Positions 53,301 through 64,000 of a DNA stretch of 64,000 nucleotides are shown piece by piece (the first letter of the stretch is position 1; each line of letters opens with the position of its first letter). A model generated the notes under the pieces. It did no database searches. It was not told the DNA's origin and saw nothing but the letters and a program-made list of their open reading frames with translations. Source of the DNA: Klebsormidium nitens (taxonomy: Eukaryota; Streptophyta; Klebsormidiophyceae; Klebsormidiales; Klebsormidiaceae); assembly GCA_000708835.1 (NCBI GenBank), contig DF237008.1, forward strand, positions 124,001-188,000. The letters are read 5' to 3'. Both the position numbers and the translations under genes were made by a program.

Positions 53301-56300
53301 GCCGTAAGACAGTGCTCCAAGAGACAGCCGTGTTGCGGCATTCCTCGCCCCGACAAACATTCTGCTGACTTCTGAAGACTTTTTTGATTATCTTGTATAC
53401 GCTGTTGGCCAGTCTCCAAAGCCGCCGCTTTCCACGCTCCGCCCGCAAGATTCAGGCTTCGTGCAACTTAGCAATCGGCCGTGAGGACCAAGAGCTTGTG
53501 ACGAGGTTTCGTTTTTGACATGCCGCCATTTCATACAACATCCGATGCCGCTCTCTACCTTGTGAAAACCTTGTGAATGAAGGTCAGCGCGCCGTTGTTT
53601 GCTGAGACACGCCTGGCTGCGACCGATTTTTGTAAAGCTTCGCATCAGCGCGCCTGCAAGGCGTTACGTACTTGTAACACGCTCTGATAGGCTCTTGCTC
53701 GCGTCTTTGTATCCTCAAGCGTCACCGCAGACTTAGATGATGGAAGAGTAGTGCCTGCGCGCCATGCGTGCGTCAGTTGATCGTTAGACCTTCTTTTTGC
53801 AGACCCGAAAGTTCGCTAGCGGGACGGTGGGTCTAGCCCTATCGAGGTAATCTTCCGTGAAAACTTGAGCTTCAAACATTTGCAGCGCTTTTGGAAGACA
53901 ATGCGGAAACCGGCAATGGGCTGCCGAAAATGCCCGCCCAGTCGACCAACTTGACACCTCCATCCGGTGCTTCTTGCTTTCTGCATCCGTTTAGTACCAG
54001 CTAGTGCGAGTCGCTCGTATGGGCATCTCAGCGGTAGCTATTTCAATTCACACCTCCGAATTCGTATGGAGTGGCATCGCCTTTCATTGATTGTGGTGAG
54101 CTTTGGGCTGCGCCTCGTCCCACTCTCTCGACTCATCTGTGCATGCCCTTGGGTGCTCATACAGTCCATTGCGCACTGCTTTTCTTGCACTCAGATTGGT
54201 TTCACGGCCTCAAATCCTGTGGGAATGCATGTTTGTGCTTGCGAAGTCGCCTGTATTCCTCTTTGGCGCTTTCGGTGACAAATCCATGGGGCCGTGAGGA
54301 GCGAAAGCGTTGGGTAATGCGGCTGGCCCAGGAGCGTACGAGACCGGCGTCCGAAATGCCCAGAACGTTCTTATGTGTACCACTAAGAACTACTTGACAC
54401 TGAAGGAGCCTGCCTCTCAACAGAATGACCTCTTTGAGGTCATCCCGTTCATAAACGGCCGAACTGCATTGGCAGAGTCGCCCTTTGACTGGCATACCAA
54501 GACTGGTTGAAGGCGGGAGGTGATAAACGACAAGCTGGATTCGGATCATAGGATGCAAACCCAAGCAGTTGCGTCATCCAATATGAGAATGCTGCGCGTT
54601 GCATTGAGTGACAGCCGTGTCGAGTTCCTTGTACTATAAAAAAGACAGCAAAGCTTTGGTCTAAGTTTCAGGCTCGAAAGACCCCCGTAGCTCGTTCGTG
54701 CCGAGTTGATGTTCCTTAGAGCTCTTATGGAGCTAGCTTGACGTGGCAAAGAACCCGTTCACAAAGCTAGCGCATTTTCGTTGTTCTCGTTGTCCTGCCA
54801 CTGGCATTGAAGAGCGCGCTTGGGTGCCCACGCCCAAGCATCCGACTAGCCATGTTCACCACCGAGCCATTACCCTTACTCGAAGGTTGAATCCCGTGAC
54901 CGCCTTGAATTTGCTCTGTTAAGCGAGTTACAGGCGTCCATCAAGTTTTAATGAGGGGCCTTAAAGGAGTCTTCGGTTCTGACCTGGTTTTTGCCGCCTC
55001 GCAATCGGTAACGTGCGTCGAACATGATCGTTTTTTGATAGTTGGACCACCTGGCCGTGCCCTTCTGGAAACACTTCTTTAACTGTCCTTCATTGCGGAC
55101 GTCATCTGCGAAGCGTCGTTGCTTCCTTGGACATTCTCGAGCACACTTTTGTTTTTGCAGAGCCATACTTGCCTACTGAATTGAGCTGATGCCGAATCCT
55201 ACTACAAGAAAAATACAAGGCCATCGCTTTTTTAACCCGTATTGTCGAAGCCGGTCAACCCTGTGCTTGTGATAAAGCTTGCCTTAAACGGCGAAACGCG
55301 GAGCTTTTAGGCTACTTCGACGTCGTCAACGTCTTTGAGAGCCTGTCACTGACCTGAGAACAAGTGCCTTTGACTGGATCACAGCTTTCTGTCAGGAAGT
55401 GGTCCAACATCCAGTCCGGTAAGATTGCAAGCAACCGTGTGACAGGTGTGAAATTGATGATTTCTCCAGTCCAATCGTTGAAGATTGCCTATCTGTTCAT
55501 GATTCGGCGTTCAGAAAGCGCGGATGCTTCCTTCTTTGCGAGTTTCTCTTCCAAGGCGTCTGCGAAGACCAAGAAGCCTTATGGGCAAAAGGTCATTAAA
55601 ATGCTCATGTACCGAACAACTGCTCATGAGCCTCGCACTCTGGGCTGCGTTGCTACCTTCCGATTGCGTCTCCCTTTAGCTCGCAAGCGATCCTTCCAAC
55701 AAGCTCCCTTCGTAAACGGTGCTACGCTGAACAGCCTTGTTGCCGTTTTCTTCGCCCCGGCGGACGTTCTGCTAAGCGCTGAACAACTTATGGGATCCCG
55801 CAAACGCTGCTCGCCAGTCTTCAACGCCGCCGCTTTCGACGCTCCGCCCGCAAGGTCAAGGCCTCGTGCAGCTTATCAGATCGGCCGTGAGGACCACGAG
55901 CTTGTGACGAGGTTCCCCCCTTCACATGAATTCTCGTGTAGCATCCGATGCCGTTCTGTACTTCGTGGATAATTTTAGAAGAGGGTCAGCCAATGTCTGC
56001 TGAGACACGCCTGGCTGCGACCGATTCTCGTAAGCTTTCGCACTAGTTGAAAGGCGTCACGTACTTGCAGACACGCTCTAATATGCTGCGTGAGCACTCC
56101 AGCGCTGTGGCCCATTTCTAAGGATGGGTCGATGACGTCAGCATGCTCGCGTCTTTCTATCCTCAAGCGCAACCGCAGAATCAGGTGGTGGGAGAATAAT
56201 GCCTGCGCGCTTTGCGTGTGTCAGTTGACTGGTCGGACTTTCCTTTCGCAGACCCAAAAGTGCGCGGAAAGCGGAACGGTGGGCCTAGCCTTATCAAGGT

Positions 56301-59300
56301 AACCTTCCATGAAAACTTGAGCTTCAACATCAGCAGCGCTTTCAGAAAGCAATGCGGAAACCGAAAATGGGCTGCCCAAAACGGGCCCACCCAAGTGTCC
56401 TACTCGACCCCTCCATCCGATGCTTCTTGTTTCTGCATCCGTTGATTACCAGCTGATGTGAGTCACGCTCGTATGGGCTTCCCGGCGTTAACAGATGCTT
56501 TTTAGACCTCAGATTTGGTACTGAAACGGCATCGGCTTTAATTTACCGGGCTTGATTGTTGTGGCCTGATACTCTCCGGGCTGCCTCGGGCCACCCTTCT
56601 CAATTCATCTGTGCTTGTGTTCTGTGCACCTACATTCGATTGCGTACTCCTTTCTAGTGCAATCCAATTAATTTCATGGCCTCAGATTCGTGTGGAAAAT
56701 GCATTTTTGTGCTTGCGAAGTTGTCTGTAGTCCCTTTGACGCTTTCGGTAATCTTTGGGGCCGTGAGGAGCAAAGGCGCTGGGTTCTGCGGCTGGCCCAG
56801 GAGCGTGTGTGACGCATCCAAAATGCCCAGAACATTCTTACGTGCGCCACTATTTGGATTGCGTCACTTTTTCAACACTGGAGGAGCATGCGTATGTTGG
56901 CACAGTTCCAATGGGCATTTTGCTTTCCTTTGAGGAATCTTTGAACTAGCGGCAATGAAGAACGAGAAGCATGGGCAAAACCTCAAATAATGCTCATGTC
57001 CTGGAAGTCTGGTTGAGCCTCCCTGTCTGGCTGCCTCTCTCCCTTAGCTACAACTGGGCCCGCGCCCTAGTTTAGATTCGTCGAAAGATTCCCTTCAGAA
57101 CACGCTTCTCATGTAAGACGATGCTTTACGCAGGAATCAGGGCCTGGTTGCGGCTTTCTTCGCCGCGGCAGACGTTTCGCTGAGCCCTGAATTACAACTT
57201 GTTGTCAATAGCATACGCTGCTGGCCAGTCTATCGTTGTGCTTCCTACTTTTCGCGAATACTCCCCACTCACGGTGTTAACCGTATATAGTCTCTGCTAA
57301 GGAAAGCAGGCAGCTTACAAGTTGCCACTTTTTCGTGGAAGCACCTGCAACGCGTCACCTGGAAGGGGCCCGAAAGCGTCTTTTCCAGCGGAGTGCGATC
57401 ATCTCACTTTGTAGTAGCCCAGCATAACTTACTCAATCTTTCACGTCGACGACGCCTTCTGTTTCCGATGACGTCGAGAGTGATCGAAGCTGGCCTAGAC
57501 TTGGAGAGCGCTTGTTTCCAAGCAAGTCTTTGGTCCGACATGCAACCTGATCCGGGAAGAATAACAAATCAGCCCAACTGACTTGGTGAGCAAACGACCG
57601 CTCCTTGTTATTTTCAAGCGAGGATTGCGTCTCGAGCTAGAGGGGTTCTAGTCTATTCCTCCATTCAGCTTGACAGCTTCGTGCGGTTTGCTCTATGAAA
57701 GGCGATGAGCAGGAGTAAGCTGGGACTGGAGTCCTAAAAGACGCAGAAGCTTGCTTTGATGCCTTACTTGATTTCAATAGATTGAGAACGTTTCAGATTC
57801 TGGGTGCAGTTTCGGGCCATTGGCAAACTTCGTGCTGCGTGGATTCGCGCTTTTCCGTTTTGGCCCGCAGTACTTCCTCGTGCAAAAGGTTTGACTGTTA
57901 AAATTTTGACAAAGAAATGAGTGCTCTGATGAAGGTCGGAGGTTGCAACCCAGAGAAAACGAACTTCACTTTTGGGCGCGCGCTCACGTCTTTTCTGCTG
58001 CCGAACTCTTTGCAAATGCAAGGCCGTGAAAGTTCTTCGCTGGCCGAAAAGCCAGTCAAGTCGCTTCTTCAGAGCACCTGACGCCTTCATGGTCTGCTGC
58101 CTCTTCCCTCCATCTGTTACATGCGGACATTTTGGCTCTGCTCACGGTTAACTCGTGGAGTAATGCGATGCCGTTGAGTTGCATCTTTTGCGCCTCACAT
58201 AGCAAACCTTCTTTGATGCGGAGTTTTCGAATTGGATATGAAATTTGTGACCACAGATCTTCAGGCTAAGGTCATGAAGGGCGGGTCCTGGTGGGTTCGC
58301 ATTGAGATCCTGCTTTCATAAACCATAGATTCAAATTTTTCGATTTTTGCGCCGATTGAGGCTTATTATCTTCACCATGTACAGACGGGTTCCTCAATGG
58401 GAATCTCTGAGAACATCTGAAAGCTCTTGCTTGCGGCGCTTCCCTTCCTCACTTTCAGAATGATCAGGAATCTCGTGCACATTCTATCGGGACTTTCCAC
58501 TCAGTAAAAGCATAACACCTGTTCCATATTGCCATGCAGACTGTAAAGTCAGGATCTAAAAGCTGTAACAACTCGATCATTCGCATAGCGCCGCTGTCTT
58601 GGAGGCAGTGAGGATCAAAATCAGAATGGGAGGGGTGATCCATGTGATGCTCTATTGTACCGATGCCCCACAGGCTTCTTCAAACAAACCCAATATCTCT
58701 GAACTTGCCCGCTGTATCAGGATAGTGGTTCGAGGTTCAAAGTCCGCTTTCCCCTCGTTGCATGTGCTTTTAGCCTTGTTCTCCACTGTCAAGCCCATAA
58801 GTTGCTGACTGCTAAGTATACACTTCGCACTCATTCCAAGATAAAAGGATTGATGGCAGTGCTCAAGAGCTGTCGGATACTTGGTTTTGCTGGATTCTCC
58901 AAGTATGTCTCTTCCTGGTAGCAGTCTCCGAAAGCAGCTTTCAACAGTCCGCCCAAAAGTTCTAGATCTCGCATAGCTTAGCTGGTCGGCCATGAGGACC
59001 AAAAGCTTGTGACACGGATACCCCTTTCAAGGGCTGAATGGTATCGGATCCGAAGCCGTTTTGCAATGTCGACTCTTACTCGTCGCATCACGGATTTGTG
59101 GACGAGGATCTGCGGTCGGTTGCGCTTTCGCTCGGGATGGAGCCCCTCTCTTGGCTGGCCTCCTGAGAAAAGAGTCGGCCAGAGACGAGTTCACTCTCGC
59201 TAGTGACAGTCGTTTCCCTCGTTTAATGACGTGGGATGAAACAACTGACGATTCTCATGCGTTCAACATTGATGTCATCTACACTGATCTTTCAAACAGA

Positions 59301-62300
59301 TTGAGTTGACATCAAGTCACCATTGCCATTACTAGCATCTGAAATCTCGAAATATCTGGAACCTCGGCGGTAACATGATAGTTTACAACAAAGAGAAGTG
59401 GCATCGATTGCAACTGGGCCTGACCGTCGTGTATTGATTTCGAGACATTTCGTGATTGTTTCGCAGCTCATTCTTACCGAACCCTGCCGTGTGAAACACT
59501 ATCTCGCTCTTTCTCCTAAACTTGTTTGTCTCGTGTGCTACAATTTGCATTCTGGATGGTAGCAATGAGTCCCTTTCTTTGGGCCATCCGCCCACAAAGT
59601 GTCAATGCCTAGAATGCTACCTGACTCGCTTCTCTGGAGAACTTTTTTCCCTTTCGGTGTGCTACGCAAGCTGCCTGCACGCTTTGTCTCTTCTCTATCC
59701 CTAACCATGTGATTGCAACTTCGGCATACGTCTTAGTCTTTGAGGCAACCACTACGTTTGTTGAAATTGCTCCTAAGGAGAGGCCGTGCATGCTTCATCT
59801 GCAGTGCATCATCAGACTTCCGAGCTGGCCTGCAGACGTACCGATCGAGTCACCCCACTCAGATGTTTCCGCCCAAATGTTTAGCAAGGCCGAGCCTATA
59901 CTTCTTTTCCGGTTGTTTATACAACTTCCTTGTTTCGACGGTGCCCGTGTAGTTCGTGCAAACTGGTGAAATTCGACATAAGAATTTGATACGCTCGAAT
60001 CGTTAAACAACGTTTAGTCTGTCCATCTGTAAGAGTTTGTCTTGAAGATATGCTTCAAGGTTCTGGAGCGTCCGTGGCGCAGATCTTAGGGTCTAAAATT
60101 TTGTCTTCCAGAAGTGTGTAGATTTGCAAGGAGATACCGGCGATCGACAGAAACAGGGTGGCAGACGGGAGAACTACCAGTGCACAGTGGTCATAGCTCT
60201 TGGAGAATTGTAGCTTAACCAGTCCGGAAGCATCCAAAGAAAAGACCATGGCTTCAAGCTCCCGTCATTTCTCCGTATTTTCTGCGCGTTTTGTTCCAAG
60301 AAGCGGCATGCTGCAGCTTGATAATCTCGGCCGTGGGCGACTTGACACCTTGCCTGGTCAACTTCTCGAGCCGACCCTGTTGCTTTTGCGAACTAAACAG
60401 CCCCCACGGCGGAAGGCTTTTGGCTGCCTAGGCAGCCAATTTGTCTGCTTTGCTAAATTCGAGTCCAAACCGAGCGGACAATCATGCGTTCATCTTTTCC
60501 CGAGTCACATGCACGCTCAACGATTGCAAGACGTTTTCTAGAGCTGCATCTCCAAGCACGAGCACGCTCGCATTTGAGCAATCATCGAGCTCCAGGTCTA
60601 ACTTGGATTGCTTAGGAGGCTGTGACGGAGGAAACGCGTTGGTCTTATATGCACCAGAGGTAGGGTTATTTGATTGTTTCGGCTGATGCCTCCGCTTTCT
60701 ATAGAACCCAGCAGAGTTTACATAACGGTGGATGTAGATTTTTTTCACTTGAAGCTCGAGCCTGAAACGCAGCCACGGAATCGTAGCCCTTAAAAACATG
60801 TTAGGTATTCTGAATGCACAATAGACAAGTCCTCTGAGGTTTTGAATCCCGTTTCCCGTTTGATTGTATGGCAGGTCCGTCTTTCATTGAAAATGAGGTG
60901 AACTTGTATCAGTTCTACTACGCCGAATGTGTCGTCTTTCTTCCAACCGCAAGCTGTCAAAGTGTTCCACATCAATGAAGCCTTCTTTTTGACCAAATAT
61001 GAGACTTGGGTCGCCACGGCGCTATGTCAAGAGGATTCTCTGTTAGAGTTCTGGGCGTTAGTGGGGGGTTCACAATATGTTGTTGCCTAGAAAGATTTGC
61101 AAGTGATGGGAAGCGGATAGAAAGTTTTGCTTCTGAACCAACAGAATTGCAAAGTGCACGTGAGACAGTAATATAACACACAAGGAAACTTTCGAGGCCT
61201 CTTGCGACAGGCTTTTTCAATTCTCTCTTTCCAAGGTTGAAGGCAATGAACGAACCGGCACGGTAAAGTGGAAGTCCAGACGCAATTTTGGTTCAGTGCC
61301 TCCGATGCCTCACCGTTCAAGAGCGCAATTAGCGTAACCTTGTACGTTGGAAGTTGCCAATCTCGCTTTCGCATCATTTATGCAGCCGGCCCGGTTGCGA
61401 GCATCTGAAGAACTTCAGTGAACACAGCGGAAAATTTGGTCGCTGTTCTCGGGGTGATGCCAGCTTGGCTGTGGCCACTTCATGGGTCTCCGCACCGAAA
61501 GACTTTACAGATTTTATTCTCTCTAAATGCTGAGTCCTGCGCATGCCCACGTCTCTCTATCGTCCAGCCTAGATTAGTGACGGCCGGTTAACATAATGGT
61601 GCCTGCACGCTCTGCTTTCGACGCTCGTTTACTCTCTATAACGGAGTTGTTCGTTCCTGAAATGCAGTGCCAAGCCGTAACCTTTTCGTTGGACACTTGA
61701 CCTTCGAGTTCAAAAGTTACACCTGTCGTCAATTTCAGCAGCCCTTTCCGAAATCGATTGGGCTGCTCAAAGTGGCCCGCCCATGTGGCTGAATCGCCGC
61801 TTCTATCCCATATTCCTTCTTGCTTTTGAATATTTTCCACAAATTTTAGTAGCGACTATCTTTCTAAGGCCCGCAGCCTCGGGTGCGGGCCCAAGGCAGG
61901 GCAATGAGGATAATCATTTCAGGAACGTCTCCGTCTCGATTGCAGATGGAGAACACCATCGACACGTGGTCCGATGCCGTTTGCTCATTTGGGCCCCTTA
62001 ACAAGAAATTGGGCTGAGAAGAAGTAGGTAGTCCTGGTGTGGCATGAGGTTTATTTAACGGTTCCGCTGTTTTGACCGACAAACCAGCAACCTATTCCAG
62101 ATTGAGCGCATTTTCTGGTTGGTCCTCTAGCTTAGTCGCTTTGAACTCTCAGATATGCGACGAGCAAATCAGATTTTCTTGTTTTACGACCTTTTGGTGG
62201 CGATGCGTCGATCCTTTACTCGGATCAGACTTAGATGGCAGAGAGTTGCGATTGGGCCCCGAATCTGCGTTGGCGAGTAGCTCGTGCCCTGAAATCTCTA

Positions 62301-63847
62301 AAATCTGCTCGTTGAAAAAGGCGAGATCGTGTATGTTAGACGGGCTTTTGTTTTTTGCGTCCTTTCCATGTACTCTATCCCTTTCCGCAAGCCCAAAAGG
62401 TCTTATAACCGAATGTAACAGCTTGTAAAACCACCTAATGGCTTGATTCGTAAGGGTCCCGCCTTTTACTACTGGTGGGCTCTGGTGGGCCTGCCTCATA
62501 CGTTTGCGTTCGTTTATCAAGGGGCCGTGCGGATGAAGCTGAGAAAAGTAACAGTCCAGCACCTTCCTGAAAGCCAAGAACCACTCCAAGTGCATGCGTG
62601 CGTCCCAACCTCTTCAGTGATGAATTGTAGAAGCATCATGCTCCACTGTTTTCATGGTCTGTAGAACCTTATCGAGCTCATGGCCGACGATTCAAGGATT
62701 CGGCCACACTTTAGCCCTGTGGCCCAGCTTCCACTGGTCATGTTAGATCAGCAGAATGCTTGCAAACCGAGTTTGGTCCTGGTCCCAGAAGTCGAACACG
62801 CTTTTGACTGCTTTTTCTTTGAAGTCGTTGGAAGCAGCAACAAGTGGCTTCGTTTTAGAGAGAGCTTGATTCCCAAGACCTTTGTCCAAGCGTCCTGATG
62901 CGGAGAATAGATTCGAATACAACCCGCTTGAGTTTTTAAACGGCCGTATTGTATAAAATTGGCCTCTCGGTCCGGATGAGCGTAGTTTCTCTTCTCTTAA
63001 GCTTGCTAAGAGCTTTCTGGGCGCTCTCTGGAAGGCAATGAAAATGTGATGGCTGGGACTGGACTTCCAGACCAGAAGGAGTTGGAACGATCTGATCATG
63101 CCTTACTCGAATATGCAAAAGTGACCCGCGGCAGTTGAGACTTCTGCAAACCCTCGAAGACGGTTGAGCCGGGGGCAACTTTCGCAGTGTTCCGTCCGAT
63201 TGTAAGTTTATGTACCAACCTCTTGCGAACACTCTTACTTGGACAATTAGAACAACACAAGTGCACCACCATACAGGAGGTTGAAAAGGAAAGGAGAACT
63301 TTTATGCTTAGTCGACTGCTTCTTCTTTGAAATTGTCCTGACTGTGAGGTCATGAAAGTTCTTTGCTGGCCAAAGAGTCAGTTGGATCAATTAGGTCTGG
63401 CCTTGCCTGACGCCTCAAAAATTGCGTTATTGTTTGTAGGCGCTGTTGGGAAATTAGCACAAATAGGGCTTCATGCTTAGTTGCCAGATGCTATGGAGGG
63501 ACCCACTCCGGTTTCTGCACTCCTTCTTGCTGCCACAACGGTGACTGCAGGTGTAACCTGAATTGCCGGCGCGCTGTTCCCCCTTATTCGAACAAGCATT
63601 TGTTTCTGTTCGTCTGCCTAATGTTTGCATACTCAGCCGTGTTTCAACGTTGATCAAAAGTACTTGGCAGAGTCCTCGTCTGATCAGTGTTGGTGTAGGT
63701 GGTTTCGGTGTCTCCCGGGCATCTCACGCCTATCATTGGTCAGCGATAGTCAGCCAAATACGTATAACCCTGCTCTTCTTACAGCACGTTGTTGCTTCAG
63801 CTCAAAGGAACAGCTCGCTGTCTAGTTCAATGAACCGCCCCTAGTAC
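47387..63847. other. 16-kb gene-poor spacer made of degenerate tandem repeats
   Basis: No coding exon, RNA gene or intact mobile element is supported. The longest open frames (50150-50680 and 55364-55972) lack recognisable motifs and fall across repeat copies. Much of 52.2-62 kb consists of related blocks (next entry). Short motifs such as ccgatgcctcaa also recur between transporter intron 8 and this spacer (about 44990, 45790, 49960, 61300), linking both to one decayed repeat family. Confidence 0.55.
52280..57200 (+). repeat. Degenerate tandem repeat, unit about 2.45 kb
   Basis: Blocks recur in the same order about 2.4-2.47 kb apart. They are gcttgatgtggcgaagga (52285) and gcttgacgtggcaaagaa (54735); ggccgtgaggaccaagagct (53480) and ggccgtgaggaccacgagct (55882); the cctgcgcgc block near 53755 and 56201; and tttgtgcttgcgaagt (54234 and 56704). 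A third, shorter copy of the middle part starts near 57130. Further fragments appear near 58930-59020 and 61560-61800. The 53.74-53.99 and 56.18-56.45 kb copies look about 80 percent alike by eye. Confidence 0.7.
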
Positions 63848-63973
63848 TCAAAAGCGGAACCTTGAAGACTGGGTGAAAGCATCCCAGGAAGCGGCACCGG
63901 CGTCGTGAAAAGCGAAGTTGCCTCGCATCTCGCGAAGGAGTTCCTCAAACACCGTCTCCGGAACACTGACGTC
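63848..63973 (-). CDS. Terminal exon of an unidentified gene (right edge)
   Basis: On the minus strand an acceptor (cttctctcgtgcag) at about 63987-63974 opens a 41-codon frame beginning DVSVPETVFEELLREMRGNF and ending SSRFRF with TGA at 63850-63848. Codon use is G/C-rich at third positions like the other exons here, and the acceptor is strong. I do not recognise the family. The rest of the gene lies to the right of the window. Confidence 0.55.
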   Translation of the reverse strand, partial: DVSVPETVFEELLREMRGNFAFHDAGAASWDAFTQSSRFRF

Positions 63974-64000
63974 CTGCACGAGAGAAGGAGCAGGAATCTG

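Noticed and set aside
55364-55972. 202-codon open frame, longest in the right-hand spacer.
   Set aside because: It spans a repeat block whose other copies (53.2 kb, 57.1 kb) are not open in the same frame, and it has no recognisable domain.
59350-59359. AAATATCTGG, nine bases short of an exact evening element by one position.
   Set aside because: One mismatch, no gene nearby, and one such match is expected by chance in a window of this size.

Overview
The window is nuclear DNA of a green-lineage eukaryote. Genes are split by many GT-AG introns, coding exons are rich in G/C at third positions, and the recognisable proteins include plant-only families: a ZEITLUPE-type LOV/F-box/kelch photoreceptor, TOC1, a Tousled kinase and a sucrose transporter. 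Rather divergent sequences, short introns and long decayed spacers suggest a streptophyte alga (Klebsormidium-like) or an early-diverging land plant. That placement is an inference, not proven here.

Layout, left to right. (1) 148-537, minus: first exon of ALG7/GPT, running off the left edge. (2) 1997-7104, minus: a complete four-exon ZTL/FKF1/LKP2-family gene. (3) 8466-12827, plus: a complete six-exon TOC1/PRR1 gene. Genes 2 and 3 are head to head and share a 1.36-kb spacer with three exact evening elements. (4) 14436-24340, minus: a 15-exon Tousled-like kinase whose introns contain decayed copies of the adjacent exon edges. (5) 25840-33536, plus: a 15-exon DWNN/zinc-knuckle/RING protein (RBBP6/Mpe1/PQT3 family), head to head with the kinase. 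(6) 37478-47386, plus: a 10-exon SUT/SUC sucrose transporter, also full of exon-edge copies. (7) 47387-63847: about 16 kb with no gene I can support, made largely of degenerate tandem copies of kilobase-scale units. (8) 63848-63973, minus: terminal exon of an unidentified gene running off the right edge.

Two observations stand out. First, the clock protein TOC1 and the blue-light F-box receptor family that in Arabidopsis (ZTL) targets TOC1 for degradation are adjacent and divergent, with evening elements between them. This looks like a clock module organised as one locus. Second, introns of the kinase and the transporter carry tandem, decayed copies of exon-intron junctions. The offset is repeatedly 160-168 bp, and one intron (825 bp) holds five relic copies of the next exon's start at about that spacing. 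This suggests intron growth by tandem duplication of nucleosome-sized segments.

Exon joins were derived by hand from reading-frame continuity, GT/AG sites and family motifs. All start sites and 5' UTR introns would need transcript data.
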